This document shows, piece after piece, positions 15,653 to 24,331 of a stretch of DNA of 53,562 nucleotides (its first letter is position 1; every line of letters begins with the position of its first letter). The stretch is from positions 1 through 53,562 of the forward strand of contig JAGPMA010000010.1 in the NCBI GenBank assembly GCA_018053145.1, written 5' to 3'. This DNA comes from Oscillospiraceae bacterium (GTDB taxonomy: Bacteria > Bacillota > Clostridia > Oscillospirales > Oscillospiraceae). Under the pieces are notes generated by a model, which did not search any database, was not told where the DNA came from, and saw only the letters and a program-made list of their open reading frames with translations. A program made the translations under genes and the position numbers.

Positions 15653-17047
15653 CTATTTTTCGGCGTATACTGCCTTTATGCCCTTGTAGGTCATGTAGCA
15701 GTCAAACTTTGCAACGGTTTCATAAGGCGCATGCATTGAAAGCACCGGAACGCCGGCATCAATCGTGTCAATATCGCGCTCTGCCATATACATGGCAACT
15801 GTGCCGCCGCCGCCCTGATCTACCTTTCCAAGCTCTGCCATTTGCCAAACGACCTTGTTTTCCGAAAATATGCGGCGCAGACGAGCGACAAGTTCCGCAG
15901 ATGCATCGCTGGAATCCGACTTACCGCCGTGTCCGGTATATTTGCAAATGCCCATTCCGTAGTTCACCTTGGCGGCATTTCGCTTTTCGGATACATCGGC
16001 ATAGTTGGGGTCAAAAGCATTAGTAACGTCTGCCGAAATACAGAGGCTTTTGGCAAAGCAGTGCGAGAGCTTCACGTTCTGGGAGTCGCATAAATCGCCT
16101 ACAAAACGCTCAAAAGCCATGCTCTTCATCCCGGAAACACCTTCCGACCCGATTTCTTCCTTGTCAGCAAGAATGCAGATTGCGGTCTTCTCAGGGCAGC
16201 CAATTTCCAAAATCGCCGCAAGCTCGGCATAAGCGCAAACGCGGTCGTCGTGTCCGTAACCTGCAATCAGGCTGCGGTCAAGTCCTGATTCGCGAGCCTC
16301 ATATGCGGGAACGGCAGAAAGCTCGGCGGATAAGAAGTCCTCTTCTGCAATACCGTATTTCTTATTAAGCAAATCCATGATTGCAAGCTTAACTCTGTCC
16401 GAAACATCCTCTTTATCGGGGATGGTGCCGACTAACAGGTTAAGATTTTCGGCTGGGACAAACTCATCGGAGCTTTTCTTCCTCTGTTCCTTACCGAGAT
16501 GGGGCAGAAGATCGGTAATCTGGAAAATCGGGTCAGACTTGTCTTTTCCGATGCAAATTTCGACAGTCTCGCCGCTTTTTAGCGCCACTACTCCGTGTAG
16601 CTCAAGCGGAATCGTAAGCCACTGATATTTCTTGATACCGCCGTAATAGTGTGTTTTGAAGTAACAAATGTTATTGTCCTCATAGAGTGGAACCTGTTTT
16701 AAATCCAAACGGGGGCTATCAACATGGGCCGCCGCGATAATGCTGCCTTCCGAAAGCGGCTTTTTGCCGATTACGGCAAGCATAAGTGCTTTTCCCCTGT
16801 TGGAGGTGTAAACCTTTGTCCCGGGCTTTAGCTCCATTCCGGTTTTATAGGGCACAAATCCATTTGCCTCAGCAAGCTTAATCCCTTCAAAAACAGCCTC
16901 ACGCTCAGTTTTTGCGCTGTTTAAAAAAGTCATATAGTTTTTGCAGTAGGTCTCCGCAAGCTCAAGCTCCTTTTCGTCAATAAGCTCATAACCATTTTTT
17001 TGCTTATAGAACAATCTATCTTTTCTTGCGGATTTTTCCTTATCCAT
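15653..17047 (-). CDS. M18-family aminopeptidase
   Basis: A zinc aminopeptidase of 464 aa, aspartyl-aminopeptidase type, that trims N-terminal residues from peptides in the cytoplasm. Metal-site motifs: 'AAHVDSPRLDLK', 'ADKEEIGSEGVSGM' (catalytic Glu), 'CISADVTNAFDP', and 'VPVLSMHAPYE' near the C-terminus. SD GAGG lies upstream. It follows the TsaC-CoaE gene by only 3 nt, so they are co-transcribed. Length is standard. Confidence 0.95.
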   Translation of the reverse strand: MDKEKSARKDRLFYKQKNGYELIDEKELELAETYCKNYMTFLNSAKTEREAVFEGIKLAEANGFVPYKTGMELKPGTKVYTSNRGKALMLAVIGKKPLSEGSIIAAAHVDSPRLDLKQVPLYEDNNICYFKTHYYGGIKKYQWLTIPLELHGVVALKSGETVEICIGKDKSDPIFQITDLLPHLGKEQRKKSSDEFVPAENLNLLVGTIPDKEDVSDRVKLAIMDLLNKKYGIAEEDFLSAELSAVPAYEARESGLDRSLIAGYGHDDRVCAYAELAAILEIGCPEKTAICILADKEEIGSEGVSGMKSMAFERFVGDLCDSQNVKLSHCFAKSLCISADVTNAFDPNYADVSEKRNAAKVNYGMGICKYTGHGGKSDSSDASAELVARLRRIFSENKVVWQMAELGKVDQGGGGTVAMYMAERDIDTIDAGVPVLSMHAPYETVAKFDCYMTYKGIKAVYAEK

Positions 17048-17050
17048 CTG

Positions 17051-18256
17051 TTACCTCCTAATAATCTGCTTAAATACTTCCTTGCACTTAGCTTTAAAAT
17101 GCTCCTCCGTACTGTCGTTCAAGACAGTATAGTCGCAGTTTTTCACATAATACTCATTCGGCTTTTGCGCGGAAATGCGAAGAATCGCATACTCTCGCGA
17201 TATTCCCTCGCGCTTCATCAGCCGCTCTATTCTTGTTTCCGTCGGAGCAACAATTCCAACCGTTGCCTTACAAATATTCGAAGCTCCGCCTTCTATTAGG
17301 TCAATTGCGTCGATTGCAGCAAATTCGCCGCCTCGTTTAGCCCAATCGGTAAGCGCTCTGGCGATTTCACCGCCAACAAATTTGTGCGTGATGGCGTTAA
17401 GCGCACGAAGCTCCTCCGGATTCGAAAAAACAATTTGTCCAAGCGCCTTTGTATCGCGCGTTCCCGCAGGTATCGCTCCCGGAAATCTCTCGTTTAGCGC
17501 AGCGAGCATATCCTCGCTTTCGTTTAAAAGCGTGTGATACACCTCGTCTGCGTCGATTATAAGTCCACCCATTTCTTTGATTACGTTTAGTGCAGTCGTT
17601 TTTCCGCTGCCCGTACCACCCGTAATGCCAATTATCGTAAGTGACGCAGTCAGCGCCATAAAAACATCGTCAGCGGAAACCGCGCCCTCGCGCAGAACAG
17701 CATAGGGCGTTTTTGTAAGATCAATAATAGTGGACTCTTTGCCCAAGGTGCACTCTCCGCCATCTATTATACCTTCAATTTTGCCGTCAAAGTAACGCAA
17801 AACGTCTTGCGCACTCACAGGGCTTTTCTCACCCGAGGGATTTGCCGAAGGTGCGGCAAGCGGAAAATCAATTGTCCCGAGCAGCTCCTTAAGTTGCGGA
17901 TGGTCGGGACATCTTAGTCCAACCGTGTCTCCGCCGGCTCGCACAATATCTGGAATCGTTTTTTTTGCTTTTAAGACTATCGTAAGCGGTCCCGGCCAAA
18001 ACACATCCGCAAGAATATACGCGGCTTTTGGCACATCCTCACAAAGCAACGCGATAGCATCAGCACCCGCAACCATCAGGCTGAGCGGCTTTGCTTCGGG
18101 TCTGCCTTTAACTTCGTAAATTTGTGATACCGCTTTCTCGTCAAAGCCGTTTGCGGCTAGTCCATAAACCGTTTCAGTCGGAACAGCTACAAGCCCGCCT
18201 GCTTTTAAAACATCCGCCGCGTCTGAAATTCTGCCGCTTAAGTTTTGTGTTTCCAT
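17051..18256 (-). CDS. Fusion: threonylcarbamoyl-AMP synthase (TsaC/YrdC) + dephospho-CoA kinase (CoaE)
   Basis: One 401-aa frame holds two enzymes. Residues ~1-200 are a YrdC domain ('GGLVAVPTETVYGLAANG', 'VKGRPEAKPLS', 'VGLRCPDHP', 'AAPSANPSGEKSP'), which makes threonylcarbamoyl-AMP for the tRNA t6A modification; it lacks the Sua5 C-terminal domain. From ~208 a CoaE domain starts with P-loop 'GITGGTGSGKT' (residues 210-220), then 'IIDADEVYHTLL' and 'ALNAITHKFV'; it phosphorylates dephospho-CoA in the last step of CoA synthesis. No stop or frameshift separates them. The gene follows prfA, as tsaC does in Bacillus (prfA...ywlC), which suggests coaE was joined to a conserved neighbour. Confidence 0.93.
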   Translation of the reverse strand: METQNLSGRISDAADVLKAGGLVAVPTETVYGLAANGFDEKAVSQIYEVKGRPEAKPLSLMVAGADAIALLCEDVPKAAYILADVFWPGPLTIVLKAKKTIPDIVRAGGDTVGLRCPDHPQLKELLGTIDFPLAAPSANPSGEKSPVSAQDVLRYFDGKIEGIIDGGECTLGKESTIIDLTKTPYAVLREGAVSADDVFMALTASLTIIGITGGTGSGKTTALNVIKEMGGLIIDADEVYHTLLNESEDMLAALNERFPGAIPAGTRDTKALGQIVFSNPEELRALNAITHKFVGGEIARALTDWAKRGGEFAAIDAIDLIEGGASNICKATVGIVAPTETRIERLMKREGISREYAILRISAQKPNEYYVKNCDYTVLNDSTEEHFKAKCKEVFKQIIRR

Positions 18257-18277
18257 TATAGTATCTCCGAAAAGATT

Positions 18278-19354
18278 TTATTCTCCAGCCTGAGCCTTCA
18301 ATTTTTCTGCCTGATCGGCAGTTACAAGAGCGTCAATTACCTCGTCAAGGTCACCATTCATGATCTGCTCAATTTTATAAAGCGTCAAGCCGATTCGGTG
18401 GTCTGTAACACGGCCCTGCGGAAAGTTATAGGTGCGTATGCGCTCGGAACGGTCACCTGTTCCGACCTGACTCTTTCTCTCGGCGGCAAGGGCGGCATTT
18501 TTCTTTTGTTGGTCTGCTTCATAAAGACGCGAGGTGAGAATCTTCATCGCGCGGTCTTTGTTTTTGTGCTGGCTACGTTCATCCTGACATTCCACGACCG
18601 TGCCTGTGGGCAGGTGCGTTATACGGATTGCGCTTTCAGTTTTGTTGATGTGCTGTCCGCCTGCGCCGCTCGCGCGGAAGGTATCTATTTTTAATTCGCT
18701 TAAATTGACTTGAAATTCGACCTCGTCAACCTCGGGCAAAACCGCAACGGTAACCGTGCTCGTGTGGATACGACCCGAAGACTCCGTATCTGGAACGCGC
18801 TGAACGCGGTGAACACCGCTTTCAAACTTCAATCTTGAATAAGCGCCCTCACCCTCAATAATGAAGCTGACTTCCTTAATTCCACCGATTTCGGTTTCGT
18901 TTATATTAGCGATTTCGCTTTTCCAACGCTTTGATTCGGCGTACATGGAATACATACGATAGAGGTTATATGCGAAAAGTGCCGCTTCCTCGCCGCCCGC
19001 ACCGCCGCGAATTTCCACGATGACGTTTTTGCTGTCGTTAGGGTCAGTGGGCAGAAGAAGAATTTTGAGCTCCTCTTCGATGGCTTCCATTTGCTGTTTT
19101 GCGTCCTCAAGCTCCTCGCGAAGCATATCCTTAAAATCTGAATCCTCCACGCCTGCTTCGAGCAGCTTCTTCGCCTCGTTTGCCGTGTTTTCGAACTTGC
19201 TGTAACGGCGATAGGTTTCGACGACAGTCGTAAGCTCCTTCTGGTCTTTGGCAAGCTTCGCGTAGGCGGCAACGTCCGTATAGACCTCGGGCATCGTCAT
19301 CCGTCGTTCGATTTCGGAGTATTTTTCTTCAATTTCCCTGAGCTTTTCAAGCAT
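18278..19354 (-). CDS. prfA: Peptide chain release factor 1
   Basis: RF1 recognises UAA and UAG stop codons. At 358 aa it has the full length: the GGQ catalytic motif '[12 protein letters not shown]' (GGQ at 232-234), the codon-reading loop around 'QRVPDTES', and '[12 protein letters not shown]'. It begins an operon with the TsaC-CoaE fusion and the M18 peptidase. The methyltransferase gene prmC, often next to prfA, is absent from this locus. Confidence 0.97.
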   Translation of the reverse strand: MLEKLREIEEKYSEIERRMTMPEVYTDVAAYAKLAKDQKELTTVVETYRRYSKFENTANEAKKLLEAGVEDSDFKDMLREELEDAKQQMEAIEEELKILLLPTDPNDSKNVIVEIRGGAGGEEAALFAYNLYRMYSMYAESKRWKSEIANINETEIGGIKEVSFIIEGEGAYSRLKFESGVHRVQRVPDTESSGRIHTSTVTVAVLPEVDEVEFQVNLSELKIDTFRASGAGGQHINKTESAIRITHLPTGTVVECQDERSQHKNKDRAMKILTSRLYEADQQKKNAALAAERKSQVGTGDRSERIRTYNFPQGRVTDHRIGLTLYKIEQIMNGDLDEVIDALVTADQAEKLKAQAGE

Positions 19355-19402
19355 AAATGGTTCATCCTTAGATAAGTAGTTTGTCGTATAGTCTAGCGGA
19401 AT

Positions 19403-19431
19403 ATTATACCACAGTTTGACTAAGATGTAAA
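19403..19431 (-). promoter_or_regulatory. Sigma-A promoter of the prfA operon
   Basis: On the minus strand TTTACA (19426-19431), 17-nt spacer, TATAAT (19403-19408) with an upstream TG (extended -10). Confidence 0.75.
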
Positions 19432-19451
19432 CAACATAAGAATTGGTGTTT

Positions 19452-19913
19452 TTACTCCTCTGTTTCGGCGGTCTTTTTTACGCGGAGCTTTTTAATAAAA
19501 TATGCGGCACAGGCAATAAACAAGCACAATCCAATTAATATTTCGCAGTATTCATCACTAATCATTCCATTTGAAACCATTGGAATACTGCCCTTAATTA
19601 TCGAAATAATTGTTGTCGTTATTATAATTAAGCCCAAAATGAAGTTGAATATTATTCGTAATCGACCATAATTATCATAAATCCCATCTAATGCGTCGTT
19701 TTTTATTATAATCATTTCGACTAGAAGTAGCGATAGAATAACGCTAAGAAAATACTGTGAAAAGTTGCTTATGATGTTAACTCCGCATTCGCGCAGTATT
19801 GTACCTATAAGCATTAGCGCAGCTAAACAGATATACCCATATAGAACCGCTTTCCCGTGTACCAATTTTTGCCGCTCATCAAATCTTTCACTGTATTTAT
19901 TCATGTTTTCCAT
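19452..19913 (-). CDS. Four-span membrane protein paired with an HTH regulator
   Basis: I do not recognise the family with certainty. The 153-aa protein has a short charged N-terminus ('[18 protein letters not shown]'), about four hydrophobic spans and a basic C-terminal tail. The phrase '[14 protein letters not shown]' sits between spans 2 and 3. I chose ATG 19913 because SD GGGGAGG then has a 9-nt spacing; ATG 19922 would touch the SD. Such proteins commonly follow small Cro-type regulators and may sense the membrane or the regulator. AT content is higher than in neighbouring genes. Confidence 0.7.
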   Translation of the reverse strand: MENMNKYSERFDERQKLVHGKAVLYGYICLAALMLIGTILRECGVNIISNFSQYFLSVILSLLLVEMIIIKNDALDGIYDNYGRLRIIFNFILGLIIITTTIISIIKGSIPMVSNGMISDEYCEILIGLCLFIACAAYFIKKLRVKKTAETEE

Positions 19914-19914
19914 T

Positions 19915-20115
19915 TCACTCATCCTCCCCGAATAACTCATCCAATGGTTTTCCCAGCACCTTGCATATCGCCCTGCAAAGCTTAATGGTGGGATTATACT
20001 CTCCCTGCTCAATCGCATTCATTGTTTGCCGAGAAATACCGACCTCTTCGGCAAGTGCTGTCTGTGTCATATCCAGTTGCGCACGCGCAACTTTAATTTT
20101 AATATTCCGAGCCAT
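19915..20115 (-). CDS. Small Cro/CI-type HTH regulator
   Basis: The 66-aa protein is essentially one HTH_3 domain: 'QLDMTQTALAEEVGISRQTM' and 'EQGEYNPTIKLCRAICKVLG'. It belongs to the YozG/YvaO-like short regulators usually paired with a membrane protein, as here. Its coding end contains the SD of the membrane protein gene, so the two are coupled. Tandem 10-bp repeats upstream may be its operator. Confidence 0.92.
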   Translation of the reverse strand: MARNIKIKVARAQLDMTQTALAEEVGISRQTMNAIEQGEYNPTIKLCRAICKVLGKPLDELFGEDE

Positions 20116-20159
20116 TATTAATCACCTCGCAATATCACGTTACCATACGCACTACTATT

Positions 20160-20182
20160 TGTCAACTATATGCGACTATATG
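20160..20182 (-). promoter_or_regulatory. -35 box with tandem 10-bp repeats upstream of the HTH gene
   Basis: TTGACA on the minus strand (20160-20165) overlaps two head-to-tail copies of CRACTATATG (+ strand 20163-20172 and 20173-20182), one helical turn apart. The -10 box is poor. Confidence 0.5.
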
Positions 20183-20187
20183 TAACG

Positions 20188-20221
20188 AAAAACAAGCCCG
20201 TTCTTTTCGAAAACAGACTTG
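20188..20221 (-). terminator. Terminator after the hexokinase gene
   Basis: On the minus strand CAAGTCTGTT pairs with AACGGGCTTG (two G.U pairs), followed by TTTTT. Confidence 0.75.
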
Positions 20222-20271
20222 CTTTAATCAATATATATTATTATGTAAACCTTTTTGGCAGACTCTTGCCC

Positions 20272-21546
20272 TCATCCCAACAGTGCTGACAGCGCAGAGC
20301 CTGTTAGTGTCGCATTTTCTGCCTGTTTGAACACGATAAAGCGATGCAGCTTGCCCTCAATTTCGCTTTTCACATACTTATCGAGCTTTTCTCTGAAAAG
20401 CAGAGATTTATAGAAGGTTGAGCCTTCCGCAACAACGCAGAAGGGCTTTTCGGCGCTCTTTCCTCCGTCGCAGCGAAGGCAAAGTGCCGCGATGTTCGCA
20501 CAAACGAGCCTTGAAGCGCGCTCAAAGGTTTTATCGATAAGCTCTCGCAGTACCACGGCATCTGAGTCGACGCACATCATAGTTACACGGTTAGCTGTTC
20601 CGCGAAGAAAATCGTCCAGCTCCGGTGCGGCGAAAAGCGGAAGCACTTCGTTAAAGCCATTGGATAACAATCCTTTTTGTGCCGCAAAATGAGCCATATT
20701 GGTGACAATTTTCCCGATATAAGCACCCGAAAGCATCCTTTCGAGAGTATTCACTTCTGGATATTCGGCGGTTGTGTCAATCATTTTGTCAACTTCTCCG
20801 CGAAGAGCCTTTGTGAAATTACCCGACTCGCAGTTAATAATCATGTCTGGAGCCTTAACAAGCTTTGAAATATTTTCGCCTTTTTCCAGACAGCAGGTGT
20901 TATACCCTGTTCCAAGAATCAGTCCGCAAATGCCATCGAAGCATGAAAGCGTAAACTCTGCCACGCCTCCCATGAGGCCCGCAACCGTATCGTTAAGCAA
21001 TGTAAAGCTAAGGTCTTTTGAAACTCCCATTTCGCTCAGCTTTTTCTTTATTCCCTGACCTAATATTTGGCCTTCCGAATCGGTTACGGATACTTCTTTT
21101 GTCAAGCACATAATTTTACCGTCACGATTTGGAAAAATCTCTGCGGGATATGAGAAGCAAAAGCCGATTTTATCACTTACTTCGGTTAGCGGAAGTATTT
21201 TTTCGGCAAGCTGCGAAAAAAAATCATCTGAAGAAATTTCAAACAAGCTGCCGGGCATCGAATACTTTTCAAGTCTTGACACTATCGGTTTCCCATCAAT
21301 AAAGGTCACCAGCGCCACACGAAGGTTAGTACCGCCCGCGTCAACTGCGATTACAGGGTCATCCTCCGACGGAGTTCCAATCGCGGATATGTATGTTGGT
21401 ATCATTGGGATTGACGAGACTTCTCCGTACAAACCCTTTTCCATTTCGGACAAAAAAGAATTTGTAAGCTCTTGAATGTTGTTTAAATCGGGGTGCATCG
21501 AGATTTCGCGCAATAATTCATTTGTTTCGTCAATAATATTCCCCAT
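20272..21546 (-). CDS. Hexokinase (eukaryote-like family)
   Basis: The 424-aa protein phosphorylates hexoses with ATP. It has the hexokinase layout rather than the short ROK/Glk form: phosphate-1 loop 'VIAVDAGGTNLRVALV', sugar region 'IGFCFSYPAE', phosphate-2 'TLLNDTVAGLMGG', 'CGLILGTGYNTC' and an adenosine loop near 'CVVAEGSTF'. ATG 21546 is preceded by GGGGGG. Hexokinases of this type are uncommon in bacteria but occur in some Clostridia. It is flanked by terminators, so monocistronic. Confidence 0.88.
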   Translation of the reverse strand: MGNIIDETNELLREISMHPDLNNIQELTNSFLSEMEKGLYGEVSSIPMIPTYISAIGTPSEDDPVIAVDAGGTNLRVALVTFIDGKPIVSRLEKYSMPGSLFEISSDDFFSQLAEKILPLTEVSDKIGFCFSYPAEIFPNRDGKIMCLTKEVSVTDSEGQILGQGIKKKLSEMGVSKDLSFTLLNDTVAGLMGGVAEFTLSCFDGICGLILGTGYNTCCLEKGENISKLVKAPDMIINCESGNFTKALRGEVDKMIDTTAEYPEVNTLERMLSGAYIGKIVTNMAHFAAQKGLLSNGFNEVLPLFAAPELDDFLRGTANRVTMMCVDSDAVVLRELIDKTFERASRLVCANIAALCLRCDGGKSAEKPFCVVAEGSTFYKSLLFREKLDKYVKSEIEGKLHRFIVFKQAENATLTGSALSALLG

Positions 21547-21630
21547 AGTTTTCCCCCCGAAAATAATCTGTAGCAATATCTGTTACGTAATTATTATTTT
21601 ATCATAACAAAAGATATTGTTCCATTCATA

Positions 21631-21664
21631 TTTAAAAATCATGCCCATTTAAGCATGATTTTTA
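21631..21664. terminator. AT-rich bidirectional hairpin
   Basis: TTAAAAATCATGC pairs with GCATGATTTTTAA around an 8-nt loop, between spo0A and the hexokinase promoter region. Confidence 0.6.
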
Positions 21665-21697
21665 AAAAAACGCTCCGCACAACATAGTGCCGAGCGT
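21664..21697 (-). terminator. Terminator of spo0A
   Basis: On the minus strand ACGCTCGGCAC pairs with GTGCGGAGCGT (one mismatch), followed by TTTTTTT. Confidence 0.9.
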
Positions 21698-21752
21698 ATT
21701 TTTAACCAGTTTTCGGCGAGAACTCCGATTATGGGCTTAAAATGAATTCGCT

Positions 21753-22544
21753 TTATCTCTCCGCTACCTTTCGTCTCAAACTTAAACAGTCCGCTATCAT
21801 TGCAATAAATTCGCTGTTTGTCGGTTTCCCCTTCACATTTGACACAGTATAACCGAAGAATTTTTGCAAGGTTTCAATATCTCCCCTATCCCAGGCGACC
21901 TCAATTGCATGCCTTATGGCTCTTTCAACCCTTGACGGAGTTGTGCTGAATTTTTTTGCAACTGTTGGATACAGCACCTTTGTCACTGAGTTTATTATGT
22001 CCATATCATTTATTGTAAGTATAATTGCTTCTCTAAGGTATTGATAGCCCTTAATATGTGCCGGAACACCGATTTCGTGAATAACCTCCGTTACCACAGC
22101 TTCAAGATTATCCTTGCGCTGATGCATATCAACGCCTTGTTGCTTTGAATTGACGCTATTTGAAGCGCGGCTAATTGAGGTCACCTGCCGTATACGGCTG
22201 AGAAGTGCAGGTACATCACAGGGCTTGGGCATGAAGTAGTACGCTCCAAGCTCCGCCGCCTCCTGAAGTACATGATCGTTGAAAAAACCTGAAACAATTA
22301 TAACTGCTGGTTTTTGATTCATTTGAGATACTTTTTGGAGAACTCCCAGTCCGTCCATTTTTGTCAGTACAAGATCCATTACGACCACATTTGGATGCTT
22401 TTGCTCGATGAGTGCGAGTGTTTCGATGCCATCTCCGGCCGTGCCAACAACTGCCATGTCTTCTTCCGAAGAAATCGTATCCGCCATTAAGTAGCGGAAA
22501 TCCTCCCCTGAATCTGCGATTAGTACTCGTGATTTGGTTTCCAT
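21753..22544 (-). CDS. spo0A: Stage 0 sporulation response regulator Spo0A
   Basis: The master switch of sporulation. The 263-aa protein has a receiver domain (phospho-acceptor Asp in '[15 protein letters not shown]', Lys in 'YYFMPKPCD') and the Spo0A-specific DNA-binding domain ('[17 protein letters not shown]', '[20 protein letters not shown]', '[19 protein letters not shown]'). I set ATG 22544 because SD GGAGGG lies directly upstream; the longer frame has no support. spoIVB lies just upstream in the same direction, the conserved order. Several 0A-box-like sites upstream suggest autoregulation. Confidence 0.97.
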   Translation of the reverse strand: METKSRVLIADSGEDFRYLMADTISSEEDMAVVGTAGDGIETLALIEQKHPNVVVMDLVLTKMDGLGVLQKVSQMNQKPAVIIVSGFFNDHVLQEAAELGAYYFMPKPCDVPALLSRIRQVTSISRASNSVNSKQQGVDMHQRKDNLEAVVTEVIHEIGVPAHIKGYQYLREAIILTINDMDIINSVTKVLYPTVAKKFSTTPSRVERAIRHAIEVAWDRGDIETLQKFFGYTVSNVKGKPTNSEFIAMIADCLSLRRKVAER

Positions 22545-22618
22545 AACATTCCCTCCGTTATTATTCATATACGGTAGGCCATCTCTTTCTTTAAGCACAA
22601 ACACCGCCAAACGACTAT

Positions 22619-22647
22619 AATTTAACATATCTGTTTCCAAAGTGCAA
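22619..22647 (-). promoter_or_regulatory. Vegetative promoter candidate of spo0A
   Basis: On the minus strand TTGCAC (22642-22647), 17-nt spacer, TAAATT (22619-22624), ~75 nt before the ATG. Confidence 0.45.
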
Positions 22648-22687
22648 CAAGAAACTGTAAAATAGCAACATTTATTTGTTTACATAA

Positions 22688-22755
22688 TTCGACTTTACTC
22701 GACTAAATAACTAATTTTGACGGCATTCATCGCTTCTCGACACAATATTGTCGAA
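22688..22755 (-). promoter_or_regulatory. Cluster of 0A-box-like sites upstream of spo0A
   Basis: The 0A box is TGTCGAA (reverse TTCGACA). An exact copy is at 22749-22755. Six-of-seven or near matches are at 22688-22694 (TTCGACT), 22698-22704 (CTCGACT) and 22736-22742 (CTCGACA). The last two form TCGACA-n6-TGTCGA. Confidence 0.6.
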
Positions 22756-23024
22756 TTTTTGAGGTATACTCACCCTTTTATTGTGCTGATGTTACATATT
22801 TTTGCAAAAATATTTGTTTGATATTTTATTTATGTTTTGCCGCATTTTGTGCAATTTTTGACAATTTATGTGCACATAAAACGGTCTTAACAATGTTCTT
22901 GCGAGTCATAACAGATAAGATCGGTAATTTAATTCATTTTACTGCAGGTTTACATAATTTTAGAGACTATTTTTCTTTTTAATATATTATCTTGCTTTTT
23001 CTGTGTTCACGTGAGTTTTTTTAC
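22756..23024. other. AT-rich intergenic stretch between spoIVB and the spo0A control region
   Basis: No credible ORF. The main feature is a perfect 16-bp palindrome TTTATGTGCACATAAA at 22865-22880. I see no certain sporulation-sigma promoter. Confidence 0.5.
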
Positions 23025-23073
23025 AAAAGCTGTGCCGCGAAACTTAAAGTAATTTCACGGCACAGCTTTTTTT
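23025..23073. terminator. Terminator of spoIVB
   Basis: An 18-bp stem with one mismatch: 23025-23042 pairs with 23053-23070 (core AAAAGCTGTGCCG/CGGCACAGCTTTT), directly after the spoIVB stop. Confidence 0.9.
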
Positions 23074-23075
23074 AA

Positions 23076-24116
23076 TCAGGCTACATTGCCAAGATTCATA
23101 CTCCCGGCCGCCTCCAACATCTTTTCTATTGAAATTCCGAAGCCTTTAGTAGGATCGTTAACCATCACATGTGTTACCGCTCCGATTAGTTTTCCGTTCT
23201 GAATAATCGGGCTTCCGCTCATGCCCTGCACTATTCCTCCTGTCTTTTCAAGAAGTCTTCTGTCTGTAACAGAAATCATCAAGCTTCTACCGTCAGCGTT
23301 ACCTCTGTAAACTCTTGTAATCTCAATTTCGAATTCTTCGATCTCCGAACCCTTAATATTTGCATAAACGGTCGCCTTGCCAAGCTCAATATCATTACTG
23401 TTCGCTACCGGAATTGCTTTTCCAGCATCGGGCAAGCCTGAATTTAATACACCAAATATTCCGCAGCTTGTATTTTGAAGGATATTACCGCAAGTGCTTC
23501 TTTCGCTGAAATCACCACAGAGTTCGCCCGGCTCACCTGCACAGCCCTTTTTGATATCGACAACGGTTGATAGAAATATATCGCCTCTGCCTAAGGGCAT
23601 AATTACGCCGGATTCAAAGTCATTGATTCCATGCCCTAGCCCTCCGTACATACCGGTACCAGGATCATAAAATGTCATCGTGCCAATACCCGAAACATTG
23701 TCCCTAAGCCACAAACCCAGTTCCGGTGTGCCGCCGGCAATATTGGGTGTCACAGTCAATTGCAAAATCTCTCCGCTTCTCTGAATAGTTATCGAAACCG
23801 GCTGGTCACTCAATTTTGACATTGCTGCCTTAAATTCATCGGCAGAGCCGATTTTTGTATCGCCGATTGCTTTTATCAAGTCCCCTGGAAGAATCCCCGC
23901 AATCGCGGCCGGTGATGCTGCTTGTCCGTCCTGTGTTGCAGCCAATCCAACAACCAGCACCCCATCTGTGAACATTTGTATTCCGACAGTGCAGCCCATT
24001 GGTACCAGCTTTTTTTCCTGCACTGCAAAGGCCGACACTGTCTGAGAAAGTATACATATTATTAACACTGCCGAAATACATCCGCTTCCATATTTTGTTT
24101 TTTTATTTAAATTCAT
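23076..24116 (-). CDS. spoIVB: SpoIVB peptidase (S55) with PDZ domain
   Basis: SpoIVB is secreted from the forespore and cleaves SpoIVFA to trigger SigmaK activation in the mother cell. The 346-aa protein has an N-terminal membrane/signal segment (~10-32), a PDZ domain ('SPAAIAGILPGDLIKAIGD', to about 125) and the S55 domain. The catalytic His is in 'GLGHGINDFESG' and the Ser in 'GMSGSPIIQNGKLIG'. It is shorter than Bacillus SpoIVB (~425 aa), mostly in the N-terminal region. Location upstream of spo0A is the conserved arrangement. Forespore expression is expected, but I could not define the promoter. Confidence 0.96.
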   Translation of the reverse strand: MNLNKKTKYGSGCISAVLIICILSQTVSAFAVQEKKLVPMGCTVGIQMFTDGVLVVGLAATQDGQAASPAAIAGILPGDLIKAIGDTKIGSADEFKAAMSKLSDQPVSITIQRSGEILQLTVTPNIAGGTPELGLWLRDNVSGIGTMTFYDPGTGMYGGLGHGINDFESGVIMPLGRGDIFLSTVVDIKKGCAGEPGELCGDFSERSTCGNILQNTSCGIFGVLNSGLPDAGKAIPVANSNDIELGKATVYANIKGSEIEEFEIEITRVYRGNADGRSLMISVTDRRLLEKTGGIVQGMSGSPIIQNGKLIGAVTHVMVNDPTKGFGISIEKMLEAAGSMNLGNVA

Positions 24117-24331
24117 CCCTGCTTCCCCCGCTTTTCGATTTGTATTTGAATCGCTATTACATTATGTTCGCAAGCTTGAAAAATAAGCGCGAATTCGTGT
24201 AACAAATTATATCTCAATTACCTTTTCGCACTTTTTCGCATACTTTAAAGAGTATTCTTGAAATGGTAATTTGAAGAAATGTTAATTGGAATTTTTTGAA
24301 TTAATCAAAATGCGGATTAAGGAGGTTATTA

